This document shows, in pieces, positions 1 to 7,192 of a stretch of DNA of 64,000 nucleotides; the stretch's first letter is position 1; the number at the start of each line of letters is the position of its first letter. The DNA lies in NCBI RefSeq assembly GCF_042686025.1, contig NZ_JBHUOZ010000001.1, positions 1,550,001-1,614,000 on the forward strand, written 5' to 3'. A program made the position numbers and the translations under genes. This DNA comes from Terrimonas rubra (GTDB lineage Bacteria > Bacteroidota > Bacteroidia > Chitinophagales > Chitinophagaceae). The notes below the pieces were generated by a model. It had not been told where the DNA came from. It ran no database searches and was given only the letters and a program-made list of their open reading frames with translations.

Positions 1-392
1 CACTGTTCAATAGTGTGCCGCAGGTAAAGAGCCATTTCCCTCAGTTCATGTGCCGGTACATGGCCCAGTTCCACAAAACATTCGTCCACCGAGTACACTT
101 CCACATTACGGGCGCCTACCAGTTGGCGCAGGGTTTCCATCACCCGCCAGCTGAGGTCGCCATATAAATGATAATTGGAAGAAAACACCGCTACTTTGTG
201 TTTATTGATGATAGGTTTGGCCATAAAATAAGGTTCGGCCATGGGTATGCCCAGGAGCTTTGCCTCATCACTGCGTGATACAATACAGCCGTCGTTATTG
301 CTTAATACAACAACAGGCTCAAGGTCCAGGTGCGGTTGAAACAACCTTTCACAGGAGCAATAAAAATTATTACAATCAACAATGGCTTTCAT
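1..392 (-). CDS. umuC: Y-family DNA polymerase UmuC, N-terminal part (cut by window edge)
   Basis: Translating the minus strand from the ATG at 390-392 gives about 130 residues that begin MKAIVDCNNFYCSCERLF and continue with LSNNDGCIVSRSDEAK, YHLYGDLSWRVM and VEVYSVDECFVEL. These are the palm/finger motifs of UmuC, including the metal-binding Asp near the start and the SVDE catalytic motif. UmuC is the polymerase subunit of DNA polymerase V, which copies past lesions during the SOS response when bound to processed UmuD. The gene runs off the left edge, so its C-terminus is not seen. It lies 138 bp downstream of umuD on the same strand, the usual umuDC order. Confidence 0.95.
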   Translation of the reverse strand, partial: MKAIVDCNNFYCSCERLFQPHLDLEPVVVLSNNDGCIVSRSDEAKLLGIPMAEPYFMAKPIINKHKVAVFSSNYHLYGDLSWRVMETLRQLVGARNVEVYSVDECFVELGHVPAHELREMALYLRHTIEQ

Positions 393-438
393 GTTACGCT
401 GTATTATAGCGGTATCTTTTTTTGTGTTACCAGCTGTG

Positions 439-462
439 GTTTTTCATGGCATCTTCGTTGCG
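439..462. repeat. Left arm of 24-bp inverted repeat flanking umuD
   Basis: These 24 bases are the exact reverse complement of 1111-1134, so umuD and its promoter region lie between inverted copies. The sequence just inside (GTTGCGTCGCACAC) recurs at 7322-7361, and related versions occur at 16385-16406 and 63968-64000. This suggests a dispersed repeat family rather than a local event. Confidence 0.75.
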
Positions 463-530
463 TCGCACACTGCATCGTTCCGTTTGCTGCTCAGCTACCT
501 TAACTTAAAACTCATCACTTATAACCGCTC

Positions 531-962
531 TCATACTTTGTGAATGATGAACGTAACCACTCCCCACACCGAAAAATCGGTAAACTCACCCAGGTTGATC
601 GGTTTGTAACGTTTATTCTCGGGTATTAAAAAAGCCGATGAAAAGTTTTTATGAAAGCGGCGTACCAATAACTCACCGTTCAGTATAGCCACAATCACTT
701 TTCCGTTGGCTATTTTCAATGAACGGTCCACTATCAGTATATCACCTTCAAAAATGCCGGCTTCCTGCATGGCATCGCCTTTCATGCGAAAGAAAAAAGT
801 GGCCGGTTTATTCCGGATCAGTTCTTCGTTCAGGTCAATGCCCCGTTCGGCATAATCATCAGCGGCTGCGGTAAAACCTGTGGCATTGGCCGTAGGTACC
901 TGTTGCTGGTTAAATTGTTTACTGCCTTTATAGGCAGCACCATAAAAATCTTCTCCTTCCAT
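531..962 (-). CDS. umuD: UmuD-like S24-family protein with replaced catalytic residues
   Basis: The 143-residue protein aligns along its length with UmuD: a Gly-Phe at the cleavage-site position (ATGFTAAADDY), RGIDLNEELI, then the core GDAMQEAGIFEGDILIVDRS and NGELLVRRF. In active UmuD and LexA the core reads GDSM, with Ser as nucleophile, and VKR/VKK, with Lys as general base. Here the codons give Ala64 (GCC) and Arg101 (CGC), so both members of the dyad are changed. By family knowledge the protein should not self-cleave. It may form an uncleaved or non-canonical complex with UmuC, or be a non-processive relic. It sits directly before umuC. A perfect palindrome at 1014-1037, just upstream, is a candidate operator. 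The reading frame is intact. Confidence 0.88.
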   Translation of the reverse strand: MEGEDFYGAAYKGSKQFNQQQVPTANATGFTAAADDYAERGIDLNEELIRNKPATFFFRMKGDAMQEAGIFEGDILIVDRSLKIANGKVIVAILNGELLVRRFHKNFSSAFLIPENKRYKPINLGEFTDFSVWGVVTFIIHKV

Positions 963-1013
963 GGGTAAAAATATTTATACATAAAGGTGCGTAAATATTT
1001 TGAAAAACTAAAA

Positions 1014-1037
1014 TATTTAGTAATTTTATACTAAATA
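1014..1037. promoter_or_regulatory. Perfect palindrome upstream of umuD, candidate operator
   Basis: The arms TATTTAGTA and TACTAAATA are perfect over 9 bp and separated by 6 bp. They lie about 50 bp upstream of the umuD start codon, where an SOS-type repressor would be expected to bind. The match to any known LexA box is not established; the role is inferred from position. Confidence 0.45.
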
Positions 1038-1110
1038 AAATAGCTAATGGCTCAAAGCCGCGGCTGGTCAAGGTTTTGTACCATCCTGTTCCTGCAGCTG
1101 AAGGGAGCGT

Positions 1111-1134
1111 CGCAACGAAGATGCCATGAAAAAC
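1111..1134. repeat. Right arm of 24-bp inverted repeat flanking umuD
   Basis: Exact reverse complement of 439-462. It ends about 28 bp before the start codon of the 2H phosphodiesterase gene, so it may also sit in that gene's 5' leader. Confidence 0.75.
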
Positions 1135-1162
1135 AGCAGCCGGCAACATAAAACAAAAAATC

Positions 1163-1777
1163 ATGCAACTGGAAGGCGAAAGTTTATTGAATTACCAGGT
1201 ATATGAATACCTGCTGGTATTACACCCGCACGAAGCCCTGCAGCAACAGGTCATGCAGGAGAAAGAGGCATTTGCCAAAAACTACGAGGCCGCTCATGCC
1301 CGCTGGGGAAAGCCGCATCTTACCCTGGTTAATTTTTTACAATATGAAATGGTGCAGCCGCGCCTGGTACAAAGGTTACAGGCCATTGCTATGGCACAGG
1401 AACCTATCAAAATTGAGTTAAAAAACTATGGTAGCTTTCCCGCACATACCATCTATATAAATATAACATCCAAAGTGCCGGTACAAACACTGGTAAAAAA
1501 TATTAGGACCAATGCCCAGCGTTTAATGAAGTTAAATGATGATAACAAACCCCATTTTATAATGGAGCCACATCTTACCATTGCCCGTAAACTCAAGCCC
1601 TGGCAATACGAAAAAGGCTGGCTGGAATACAGTCATAAAACCTTTACCGGCCGGTTTATAGCAACGGGTATGTTATTATTGCGGCGACCATTACATACCC
1701 AGCAATACGAACGGGTAAAAACTTTTCTTTTTGAACATACAACGGTGGCACAGGAACAGGGTAGTTTATTTGGATAA
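1163..1777 (+). CDS. 2H phosphodiesterase superfamily protein (2'-5' RNA ligase-like)
   Basis: The 204-residue protein has the two H-x-T motifs that define the 2H phosphoesterase fold: PHLTLVNF (His52, Thr54) and PHLTIARKL (His137, Thr139). Members of this family hydrolyse 2',3'-cyclic phosphates or 2'-5' linkages in RNA and nucleotides. The length fits the bacterial LigT/ThpR-like group. The first ATG at 1163 is used; no in-frame upstream start is better. It is monocistronic, divergent from umuD. RNA cyclic-phosphate ends are also the substrate of RtcB, encoded 15 kb away, but a functional link is only a suggestion. The exact substrate cannot be read from sequence. Confidence 0.85.
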   Translation: MQLEGESLLNYQVYEYLLVLHPHEALQQQVMQEKEAFAKNYEAAHARWGKPHLTLVNFLQYEMVQPRLVQRLQAIAMAQEPIKIELKNYGSFPAHTIYINITSKVPVQTLVKNIRTNAQRLMKLNDDNKPHFIMEPHLTIARKLKPWQYEKGWLEYSHKTFTGRFIATGMLLLRRPLHTQQYERVKTFLFEHTTVAQEQGSLFG

Positions 1778-1999
1778 ATACCCCTGGCATATGATTTATT
1801 TTTTTACTTTTTAATATATTCCCTATGACACAATACGAAATAATAAAATGGGTGATGGTCAACGGCATACCCTGGAATACGGGTTAAAGACCGGTAAATA
1901 CAGGGCTGGTGTAATAATTTTGTTTTTTACTTTAGTTTATACCAAAACATTCGCCATCTTTGTCGTTTATTCCGATCCACATTTTTATACAGGATAGAC

Positions 2000-3586
2000 A
2001 TGAGAAAGCAGTTTGTCATTGTTTCAGCCGTTTTGTTAGTAGCAACCCTTTTGCTATCGATCTTTCTGAGTCCTTTTTGGTACCCGCTTTTTGTCATTGT
2101 ACTGGGTTTAACCTTGCTGGGTTATTATGATATGTCGCAGCAAAAGCATGCTATCATGCGTATCTATCCCTTATTCGGGCGCTTACGTTATGTAATGGAA
2201 GAACTGCGGCCTAAAGTATACCAATATTTTATTGAATCGGATATTGATGGCCGCCCTTTAAACAGGGTAGACAGGAGCACCGTATACCAGCGTGCAAAAA
2301 AAGAAACCGATACCATGCCTTTTGGTACCCAGCTGGATGTGTATGCGGAAGGATATGAGTGGTTAAGCCATTCCATTGCGCCGAAGGATTTTGAAAAAAT
2401 GGACCATGATCCAAGGGTATTGGTGGGCAATAAAGGTTGTACCCAGCCTTATTCCTGCAGCATTTTGAATGTATCGGCCATGAGTTATGGATCACTAAGC
2501 GGTAATGCCATTGAAGCTTTAAATGCCGGGGCACAGATCGGGGGCTTTGCCCACAATACAGGTGAGGGTGGCTTAAGCCCGGCACACTTAAAACATGGGG
2601 GCGATATTATCTGGCAGATAGGTACCGGTTATTTTGGTTGCCGGAACAATGAAGGTGGTTTTGATGCGGATAAGTTTACGGAGCGTGCTACTTTGCCCAA
2701 TGTAAAAATGATTGAATTGAAAATTTCGCAGGGTGCCAAACCTGGGCATGGCGGTATATTACCCGCAGCAAAAAACACCCCTGAAATTGCCAAGATAAGA
2801 GCCATAGAGCCGCATACTACCGTGGCATCACCTCCCTTTCATTCGGCCTTTAAAACGCCGCGTGAGTTAATACTGTTCATTCATAAACTAAGAACCTTAA
2901 GCGGTGGTAAACCCGTGGGCTTTAAATTATGTATAGGTATTAAAAGTGAGTTTCTGGCTATCTGCAAGGCCATGATCGAACTGGATATTTACCCCGACTT
3001 CATTACCATTGATGGTGCGGAAGGCGGTACCGGTGCAGCTCCGCAGGAGTTTTCCAACTATGTGGGAGCGCCTTTGCTGGATGGACTGGCTTTTGCACAG
3101 AACATGCTGGTGGGACTGGGCATCAGGGAGCATATAAAGCTGGTGGCCAGCGGCAAGATCATTACCGGCTTTCACCTGGTACGTGCCATGGCACTGGGGG
3201 CCGATATATGTAACAGTGCCCGGGCCATGATGCTGGCTTTAGGTTGTATACAGGCATTGCAATGTAATACCAATAAATGCCCTACAGGTGTGGCTACACA
3301 GGATCCGTCATTATCCGTTGGACTGGTGGTAAGCGATAAAAAACAAAGGGTGGCCAACTACCAGCAACTGACCATTAAAAACTTTGTAGAATTAATGGGC
3401 GCTGCGGGTATCGATCATATGAGCCAGATCACCCGGTCGCATATTTACAGGCGTATATCATTGAACCAGATGCATACTTTTGAAGAAATATTCCCATCCG
3501 TAGAACCGGGTTCTATGTTACAGGGCAATATTCCCGAAAAATACCAGCGCGACTACCAAAATGCCTCAGCCGATAAATGGGCATAG
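2000..3586 (+). CDS. FMN-binding glutamate synthase family protein
   Basis: The 528-residue protein begins with two hydrophobic helices (about residues 6-42), so it is probably anchored in the inner membrane. The rest is the FMN-binding TIM barrel of the glutamate synthase large subunit: SCSILNVSAMSYGSLS, HNTGEGGLSP, KPGHGGILPA, DGAEGGTGAAP and the cysteine cluster CNTNKCPTGVATQD that resembles the 3Fe-4S site. It lacks the N-terminal glutamine amidotransferase domain and the C-terminal GXGXG helix domain of GltB. It is therefore a stand-alone GltB2-like oxidoreductase. Its substrate in these bacteria is unknown, and it is not a substitute for GltBD. It is a single gene with AT-rich upstream DNA. 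Confidence 0.88.
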   Translation: MRKQFVIVSAVLLVATLLLSIFLSPFWYPLFVIVLGLTLLGYYDMSQQKHAIMRIYPLFGRLRYVMEELRPKVYQYFIESDIDGRPLNRVDRSTVYQRAKKETDTMPFGTQLDVYAEGYEWLSHSIAPKDFEKMDHDPRVLVGNKGCTQPYSCSILNVSAMSYGSLSGNAIEALNAGAQIGGFAHNTGEGGLSPAHLKHGGDIIWQIGTGYFGCRNNEGGFDADKFTERATLPNVKMIELKISQGAKPGHGGILPAAKNTPEIAKIRAIEPHTTVASPPFHSAFKTPRELILFIHKLRTLSGGKPVGFKLCIGIKSEFLAICKAMIELDIYPDFITIDGAEGGTGAAPQEFSNYVGAPLLDGLAFAQNMLVGLGIREHIKLVASGKIITGFHLVRAMALGADICNSARAMMLALGCIQALQCNTNKCPTGVATQDPSLSVGLVVSDKKQRVANYQQLTIKNFVELMGAAGIDHMSQITRSHIYRRISLNQMHTFEEIFPSVEPGSMLQGNIPEKYQRDYQNASADKWA

Positions 3587-3633
3587 CAAACTGAATACTC
3601 ACTACTATCCTAAAATCCTAAATCTCAGATCTC

Positions 3634-3653
3634 AGATCTAAGATCTTAGATCT
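3634..3653. repeat. 20-bp perfect palindrome of AGATCT units
   Basis: The 20-bp element is a perfect palindrome built of AGATCT units, and two further AGATCTC-like units precede it from about 3622. It lies between the glutamate-synthase-like gene and the radical SAM gene. It has no T-tract, so it is not an obvious terminator. Confidence 0.55.
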
Positions 3654-3755
3654 CATCTTACTTCCTCCTCGTTTACTTTAACTACCTGTAGTTTGGCTGC
3701 ATTCTTTGTGGCCTGGCTCAGCGTGTTTTTATTTTTCACCTTTTAATTTTTTGTT

Positions 3756-4892
3756 ATGCCGGTAAACGAAGCAGATCAATCCCCGAATAAACCCTTACAA
3801 CAGGATCATTATAAAGTAAAAGTGGCCAACCCTTCAGAGGCTGATGTCTATAAGCTGGGCAGGGGCGCTCAATTCAACACGAAGAACCGTTTTTTAAAAG
3901 ATGAACGGACCCGCGAACATATTGAAGGAATAGATGACTGGGAGGAAGCTAACCTGCCTACTCAATACATCGAACAACAATCAAAAACCATTGTCAATAA
4001 AGTAGAGAGCAAGGATGTAGGCATGGGGTATAGCATGAATCCCTATGCAGGATGCGAACATGGCTGTATCTACTGTTATGCCCGAAATGTGCATGAATAC
4101 TGGGGTTACAGCGCCGGGCTCGATTTTGAGCAAAAGATCATTGTGAAAAAAAACGCTCCCGAATTACTGCGTAAATTTTTAATGCATCCCAAATGGGATG
4201 CTACGCCTATTATGTTAAGCGGTAATACCGATTGTTACCAGCCGGCTGAGCAGAAATATCGTTTGACCCGTGGTTTGCTGGAAGTGTGTAACGACTTTAA
4301 CCAGCCCGTAGGTATACTGACCAAAAATTCCTGGATTCTCAAGGATAAGGATGTATTACAGGAAATGGCAAAAAAACAAATTGTCTCGGCCATGGTCTCT
4401 ATCACTTCCTTTAACGAAGACCTGCGCCGTGCCATGGAGCCACGTACCACAACTGCGAAGCAAAAACTGAAAGTGATCAACGAGTTAAGCAGTGCAGGTG
4501 TACGTATGGGTATTATGATGGGCCCTATGATACCCGGTTTAAACGAACATGAAATGCAGCGTATAATGAAAGCAGCCGCTGATAACGGCGCTACATTTAC
4601 GGCCTATACTTTTATTCGTTTAAACGGCGCTATCCAGTTCTTATTTCGCGACTGGTTGTATAAAAATTTTCCGGACAGGGCCGATAAAGTATGGCACCTG
4701 ATAGAGCAAAGCCATGATGGAAAGGTAAACGATACCCGCTGGGGTGTGCGCATGCGCGGCGAAGGGGCCATTGCACAGATTGTAGCGCAGCAGTATAAGA
4801 AATACGGTAAACTTTATGGTATGAATGCCGAGGAATGGAGCCTGGATCAGTCCAAATTCAGAAGGCCGGGGCAGCAGACCTCCCTGTTTTAA
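3756..4892 (+). CDS. PA0069-family radical SAM protein
   Basis: The 378-residue protein contains the radical SAM cluster CEHGCIYC (Cys100, Cys104, Cys107), followed by YARNVHEYWGYSAGLDFE, the signature of the PA0069/spore-photolyase-like radical SAM family. Downstream motifs include MLSGNTDCYQPAE and MMGPMIPGLNEHEM, fitting the beta strands of the half-barrel. It would bind a 4Fe-4S cluster and S-adenosylmethionine and act by a 5'-deoxyadenosyl radical. Family members are linked to DNA repair by similarity only; the substrate is not known. The N-terminal 70 residues are polar and poorly conserved. It ends 3 bp before a strong hairpin shared with the convergent lipoprotein gene. Confidence 0.9.
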   Translation: MPVNEADQSPNKPLQQDHYKVKVANPSEADVYKLGRGAQFNTKNRFLKDERTREHIEGIDDWEEANLPTQYIEQQSKTIVNKVESKDVGMGYSMNPYAGCEHGCIYCYARNVHEYWGYSAGLDFEQKIIVKKNAPELLRKFLMHPKWDATPIMLSGNTDCYQPAEQKYRLTRGLLEVCNDFNQPVGILTKNSWILKDKDVLQEMAKKQIVSAMVSITSFNEDLRRAMEPRTTTAKQKLKVINELSSAGVRMGIMMGPMIPGLNEHEMQRIMKAAADNGATFTAYTFIRLNGAIQFLFRDWLYKNFPDRADKVWHLIEQSHDGKVNDTRWGVRMRGEGAIAQIVAQQYKKYGKLYGMNAEEWSLDQSKFRRPGQQTSLF

Positions 4893-4894
4893 AA

Positions 4895-4928
4895 TAATGC
4901 AGGCTGATCATCTGATCAGCCTGCATTA
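4895..4928. terminator. Bidirectional terminator between convergent genes
   Basis: A perfect 16-bp inverted repeat with a 2-nt centre (arms TAATGCAGGCTGATCA and its complement) lies between the stop codons at 4892 and 4941. It would form a stable hairpin in both transcripts. Confidence 0.75.
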
Positions 4929-4940
4929 TGATTTTGCCGG

Positions 4941-5366
4941 TTATACTGCAGCAGTAAAATGTAATATAGCACCCTGGGCATTATAAATGGTCAGGTGATC
5001 GCCTTTGATCTCGTAACGCGTAGCGGTTTCCAGCAAGCGTAAAAAACTGTCTTCCGTTTTTTGTACGTCCTGGCAAAACATCTTCGTTGAAAAAACCTTG
5101 CTTACCGACAGTTTATTCCCGTCGAGGGTATAACTGCCTCCGAAATTATTACAACTACCGTTACCGCCTACACTTTGTTTGCTGTCATCAAACTTTATAA
5201 ACGCACGGCTATTACTTACCTTGTTGTCTTTCCCGTTATCCGTAAAGCTGGTCAATACCCATTTGGTACTGGTCAGCGGCTGGGCCGTACCGCCTGCTTT
5301 TTTCCCGGTTGCACATGAAGTAATCACTAATAAAACTGCTAAAAGCATGGATAAATAAGTACGCAT
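4941..5366 (-). CDS. META domain-containing lipoprotein (HslJ-like)
   Basis: The 141-residue protein starts with a lipoprotein signal, MRTYLSMLLAVLLVITSC, with the lipidated Cys at residue 18. The rest is a META domain: LTSTKWVLTSF, IKFDDSKQSVGGNGSCNNF, GSYTLDGNKLSV, then a helix with EDSFLRLLETATRYEI and a final beta strand. HslJ-type META proteins are periplasmic or outer-membrane lipoproteins linked to heat or antibiotic tolerance; their biochemical role is unclear. It is a single gene, convergent with the radical SAM gene. Confidence 0.88.
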   Translation of the reverse strand: MRTYLSMLLAVLLVITSCATGKKAGGTAQPLTSTKWVLTSFTDNGKDNKVSNSRAFIKFDDSKQSVGGNGSCNNFGGSYTLDGNKLSVSKVFSTKMFCQDVQKTEDSFLRLLETATRYEIKGDHLTIYNAQGAILHFTAAV

Positions 5367-6052
5367 AAAATTATTTTTTTAAAAGATGAAGGAAGAAAAG
5401 AAATTACACAGGTAGTTTCCGTGTAAAATTAACTATTGTATTTCCTTTAACAATTCGGCAATTGGTATCTTTTATCATTCAAAGAGGAAGGGCATAAAAA
5501 AAGGGCTTGCATAGATATGCTGCCCCGTTTTAAAATCCAATATCCTATGAAAAACCAGTACAAGATTACTCTTAATTTTATTAATATGCAATACCACGAA
5601 TGAGGTATTTTTTTTAACTGTTCTCCAATAGTTTTATAATTTTTTTAAAAAGTAAGCTGAAACCTTTGCTGGTATTGCATTTGGCTCAGGTCCTATTTTT
5701 TAATGTTGTAACGTGGAAATGGGGAAAAGTTTTTAATTTTTTTCTCACAATCGGTTACAATTATTCTTTTTTTTCTTTTTGCCTGGCTTTAGTCCGGGGG
5801 CTTCCATTAATTACTTTACTAAATACTTCGGGATTATATCCCATGCCATCTCCTGTATCGCTTTACCTGTGTAACCTATTTGCATAGTTTCAATAAGAGT
5901 GTGTCGCGGGCTTGTTTTTATCAAAAAATATTATTACGTATATGTATTGGCTGAATAATAAATTTTTGTTATGACAGTACTGGGTTAAGATAAATTTATA
6001 ATTACAATTTTGCTAACCCCGAAAAATAATTTTAAAAAAACTTTCACAAAAA
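5367..6052. other. Intergenic stretch without a supported gene
   Basis: About 690 bp of AT-rich DNA. The open frames here are short, have poor composition and lack conserved motifs. A short frame beginning MKNQYKITLN near 5546 encodes only 18 residues. I see no RNA gene, and nothing more than candidate 5' leader sequence for the lipoprotein gene on the minus strand. Confidence 0.5.
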
Positions 6053-6085
6053 TTTGGACACATCAGGAAAAAGTTTTCATCTTTG
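6053..6085 (+). promoter_or_regulatory. Bacteroidota-type promoter before the 33-residue ORF
   Basis: TTTG at 6053-6056 and CATCTTTG at 6078-6085 match the -33 TTTG and -7 TAnnTTTG boxes of the Bacteroidota primary sigma factor (one mismatch), with a 21-bp spacer. The start codon at 6113 follows at a suitable distance. Confidence 0.6.
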
Positions 6086-6112
6086 CAGGGCAAAACAAAT
6101 TAAAACAGCAAC

Positions 6113-6214
6113 ATGCTACAGGTAAAATTACATATTGAATCGGCAAATCGCTTTAGTCCCATAGGTGACTATTGTATGATAAGCGGGGCATGTATGCTGC
6201 TGGATAAAATGTAA
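6113..6214 (+). CDS. Small peptide ORF, 33 residues, PIGD motif
   Basis: ATG at 6113 opens a 33-codon frame that ends MISGACMLLDKM. It lies between a good promoter (6053-6085) and a rho-independent terminator (6237-6263), so a short transcript of about 170 nt is expected. Residues SPIGDY share the PIGD tetrapeptide, and the underlying 12 bases CCCATAGGTGAC, with the next small ORF at 6323. I do not recognise the peptide. It could be a small protein, a leader peptide, or only part of a small RNA whose conserved 12-mer has a non-coding role. Confidence 0.4.
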   Translation: MLQVKLHIESANRFSPIGDYCMISGACMLLDKM

Positions 6215-6236
6215 CTACTACATCATTCAAATACAG

Positions 6237-6263
6237 ACCCCGCAAGCGATTGCGGGGTTTTTT
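6237..6263 (+). terminator. Rho-independent terminator after 33-residue ORF
   Basis: The stem ACCCCGCAA/TTGCGGGGT (9 bp) is closed by a GCGA tetraloop and followed by six T residues. Confidence 0.85.
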
Positions 6264-6322
6264 ATTGGTTTTTCATGATAATGATCGTGGAAAAGATGGG
6301 TAGTATTGTTGCTTAATATAAA

Positions 6323-6475
6323 ATGAAAATGATCGAACAACAATATCAGTTTAAAAAAGAGGTGAAGCATACTTGTTCACTGTTATCATGGTGTATCACA
6401 TCAAATGGCAGTAGTATGCCCATAGGTGACCGTGAAAATAAATTCATTGACTGGCCGGAGTATATTCGAGCATAG
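6323..6475 (+). CDS. Small peptide ORF, 50 residues, PIGD motif
   Basis: A 50-codon frame starting MKMIEQQYQF and ending WPEYIRA. It contains SSMPIGDREN, sharing PIGD and the identical 12 bases CCCATAGGTGAC with the ORF at 6113. A strong terminator begins 20 bp after its stop. A possible -7 element, TAGTATTG, lies at 6301-6308, but no good -33 box was seen. No family was recognised. The parallel layout (short ORF, shared motif, terminator) suggests that the two units are related by duplication and divergence. Confidence 0.4.
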   Translation: MKMIEQQYQFKKEVKHTCSLLSWCITSNGSSMPIGDRENKFIDWPEYIRA

Positions 6476-6494
6476 GTATAGTTATACCTGTTTG

Positions 6495-6528
6495 AAAGCC
6501 CGGTCGTAAAAAAGACCGGGCTTTTTTT
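6495..6528 (+). terminator. Rho-independent terminator after 50-residue ORF
   Basis: The stem AAAGCCCGGTC/GACCGGGCTTT (11 bp) has an 8-nt loop and is followed by a T-tract. Confidence 0.88.
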
Positions 6529-6554
6529 ATGCCCGTTTAAAAAGGCAGGTAAAT

Positions 6555-6692
6555 ATGCAGTTTTTATTAATGGTATTGCTGGTGCATTTAATCGTCAGCA
6601 AGCTGAATGAAGTAAAACAAAAAAAAGAAACAATGGCTAACAGTAACGCATACGGATCAGGTGTGCATCCGGCTGAATTCCTGTTACGCTGA
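6555..6692 (+). CDS. Possible small membrane peptide, 45 residues
   Basis: The frame begins MQFLLMVLLVHLIVSKL, one hydrophobic helix, followed by a basic segment NEVKQKKE and a polar tail. Single-helix peptides of this size occur as small membrane proteins or type I toxins, but no family is recognised. It lies between the second small-ORF terminator and a hairpin at 6717-6745. It may be chance; a second in-frame ATG at 6633 would give a 19-residue product. Confidence 0.25.
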   Translation: MQFLLMVLLVHLIVSKLNEVKQKKETMANSNAYGSGVHPAEFLLR

Positions 6693-6716
6693 AAATAATT
6701 TGCAGAGGAGGAATGA

Positions 6717-6745
6717 GTATACCCCGTGAGATGCAGCGGGGATAC
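6717..6745. other. Hairpin upstream of tRNA array
   Basis: The arms GTAT(A)CCCCG and CGGGGATAC pair with a one-base bulge around a 10-nt loop. A TTTAA follows, so termination would be weak. It may separate the small ORFs from the tRNA transcript. Confidence 0.45.
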
Positions 6746-6784
6746 TTTAAAACGACGTACCATTAAACCCAATATGAAAACAGT

Positions 6785-6804
6785 AGTGAAGCGTAAGCTT
6801 CACT
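6785..6804. other. Perfect 8-bp stem with GTAA tetraloop just before first tRNA
   Basis: The arms AGTGAAGC and GCTTCACT flank GTAA, a GNRA-type loop. It ends 5 bp before the first tRNA gene and may be a processing or leader structure of the array transcript. Confidence 0.5.
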
Positions 6805-6809
6805 CACTT

Positions 6810-6882
6810 ATAGGAGCATTCCGATTGGCCGGATACTTCACCTGGAATGAAGAGGCTGCAGGTTCGAATCCTGTCTCCTATA
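6810..6882 (+). tRNA. tRNA-like gene, anticodon TGG (Pro) with C33
   Basis: The acceptor stem ATAGGAG/CTCCTAT, T-arm GCAGG-TTCGAAT-CCTGT and a 5-bp anticodon stem CTTCA/TGAAG are all present. The 7-nt loop is CCTGGAA, giving anticodon TGG. Position 33, normally T, is C, and the D-stem has only three pairs. The 1-72 pair is A-T, unlike bacterial tRNA-Pro. It may not be a functional translator. No CCA is encoded. Confidence 0.65.
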
Positions 6883-6888
6883 CTAAAT

Positions 6889-6960
6889 GGTTTGTTCGTC
6901 TAATGGTCAGGACACAAGATTTTCATTCTTGTAATATGGGTTCGATCCCCATACAAACTG
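6889..6960 (+). tRNA. tRNA-Glu (TTC)
   Basis: Acceptor GGTTTGT/ACAAACT, D-arm GTC/GAC, anticodon stem CAAGA/TCTTG with loop TTTTCAT (anticodon TTC), and T-arm ATGGG-TTCGATC-CCCAT. The discriminator is G and CCA is not encoded. Confidence 0.9.
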
Positions 6961-7035
6961 CGTACGGTTCGTTAATGTTACCGGGTATAATAACCTGGTG
7001 GCACAAAGAGTGTACAGCTCACACGGGCCGCAAAC
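6961..7035 (+). other. 75-nt slot between tRNAs, possible degenerate tRNA
   Basis: Other gaps in this part of the array are about 6-9 nt; this one is tRNA-sized. It contains GTGT-ACAGCTC-ACAC, which could be an anticodon arm reading AGC (Ala) with C33, but there is no T-arm and no matching acceptor stem. It may be a decayed tRNA or an RNA with another fold. Confidence 0.3.
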
Positions 7036-7107
7036 TGCCGGATAGTGTAACAGGCAACACACCAGTTTCTGAGGCTGGTATTCCCGGTTCAAATCCGGGT
7101 CTGGTAA
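7036..7107 (+). tRNA. tRNA-Gln (CTG)
   Basis: Acceptor TGCCGGA/TCTGGTA with wobble pairs, D-stem GTG/CAC, anticodon stem CCAGT/GCTGG with loop TTCTGAG (anticodon CTG), and T-arm CCCGG-TTCAAAT-CCGGG. The discriminator is A. Confidence 0.88.
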
Positions 7108-7115
7108 CAATAAAT

Positions 7116-7187
7116 GGTTTGTTGGTGTAATGGTTAACATCACAGATTGTCGATCTGTTGCTACGGGTTCAATTCCCGTACAAACCG
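7116..7187 (+). tRNA. tRNA-Asp (GTC)
   Basis: Perfect acceptor GGTTTGT/ACAAACC, anticodon stem ACAGA/TCTGT with loop TTGTCGA (anticodon GTC), T-arm ACGGG-TTCAATT-CCCGT and G73 discriminator, as expected for tRNA-Asp. Confidence 0.92.
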
Positions 7188-7192
7188 CATAC

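Noticed and set aside
5666..5887. 73-codon frame in the 5.4-6.0 kb gap
   Set aside because: Hydrophobic low-complexity translation of AT-rich DNA, no promoter or start context, no family.
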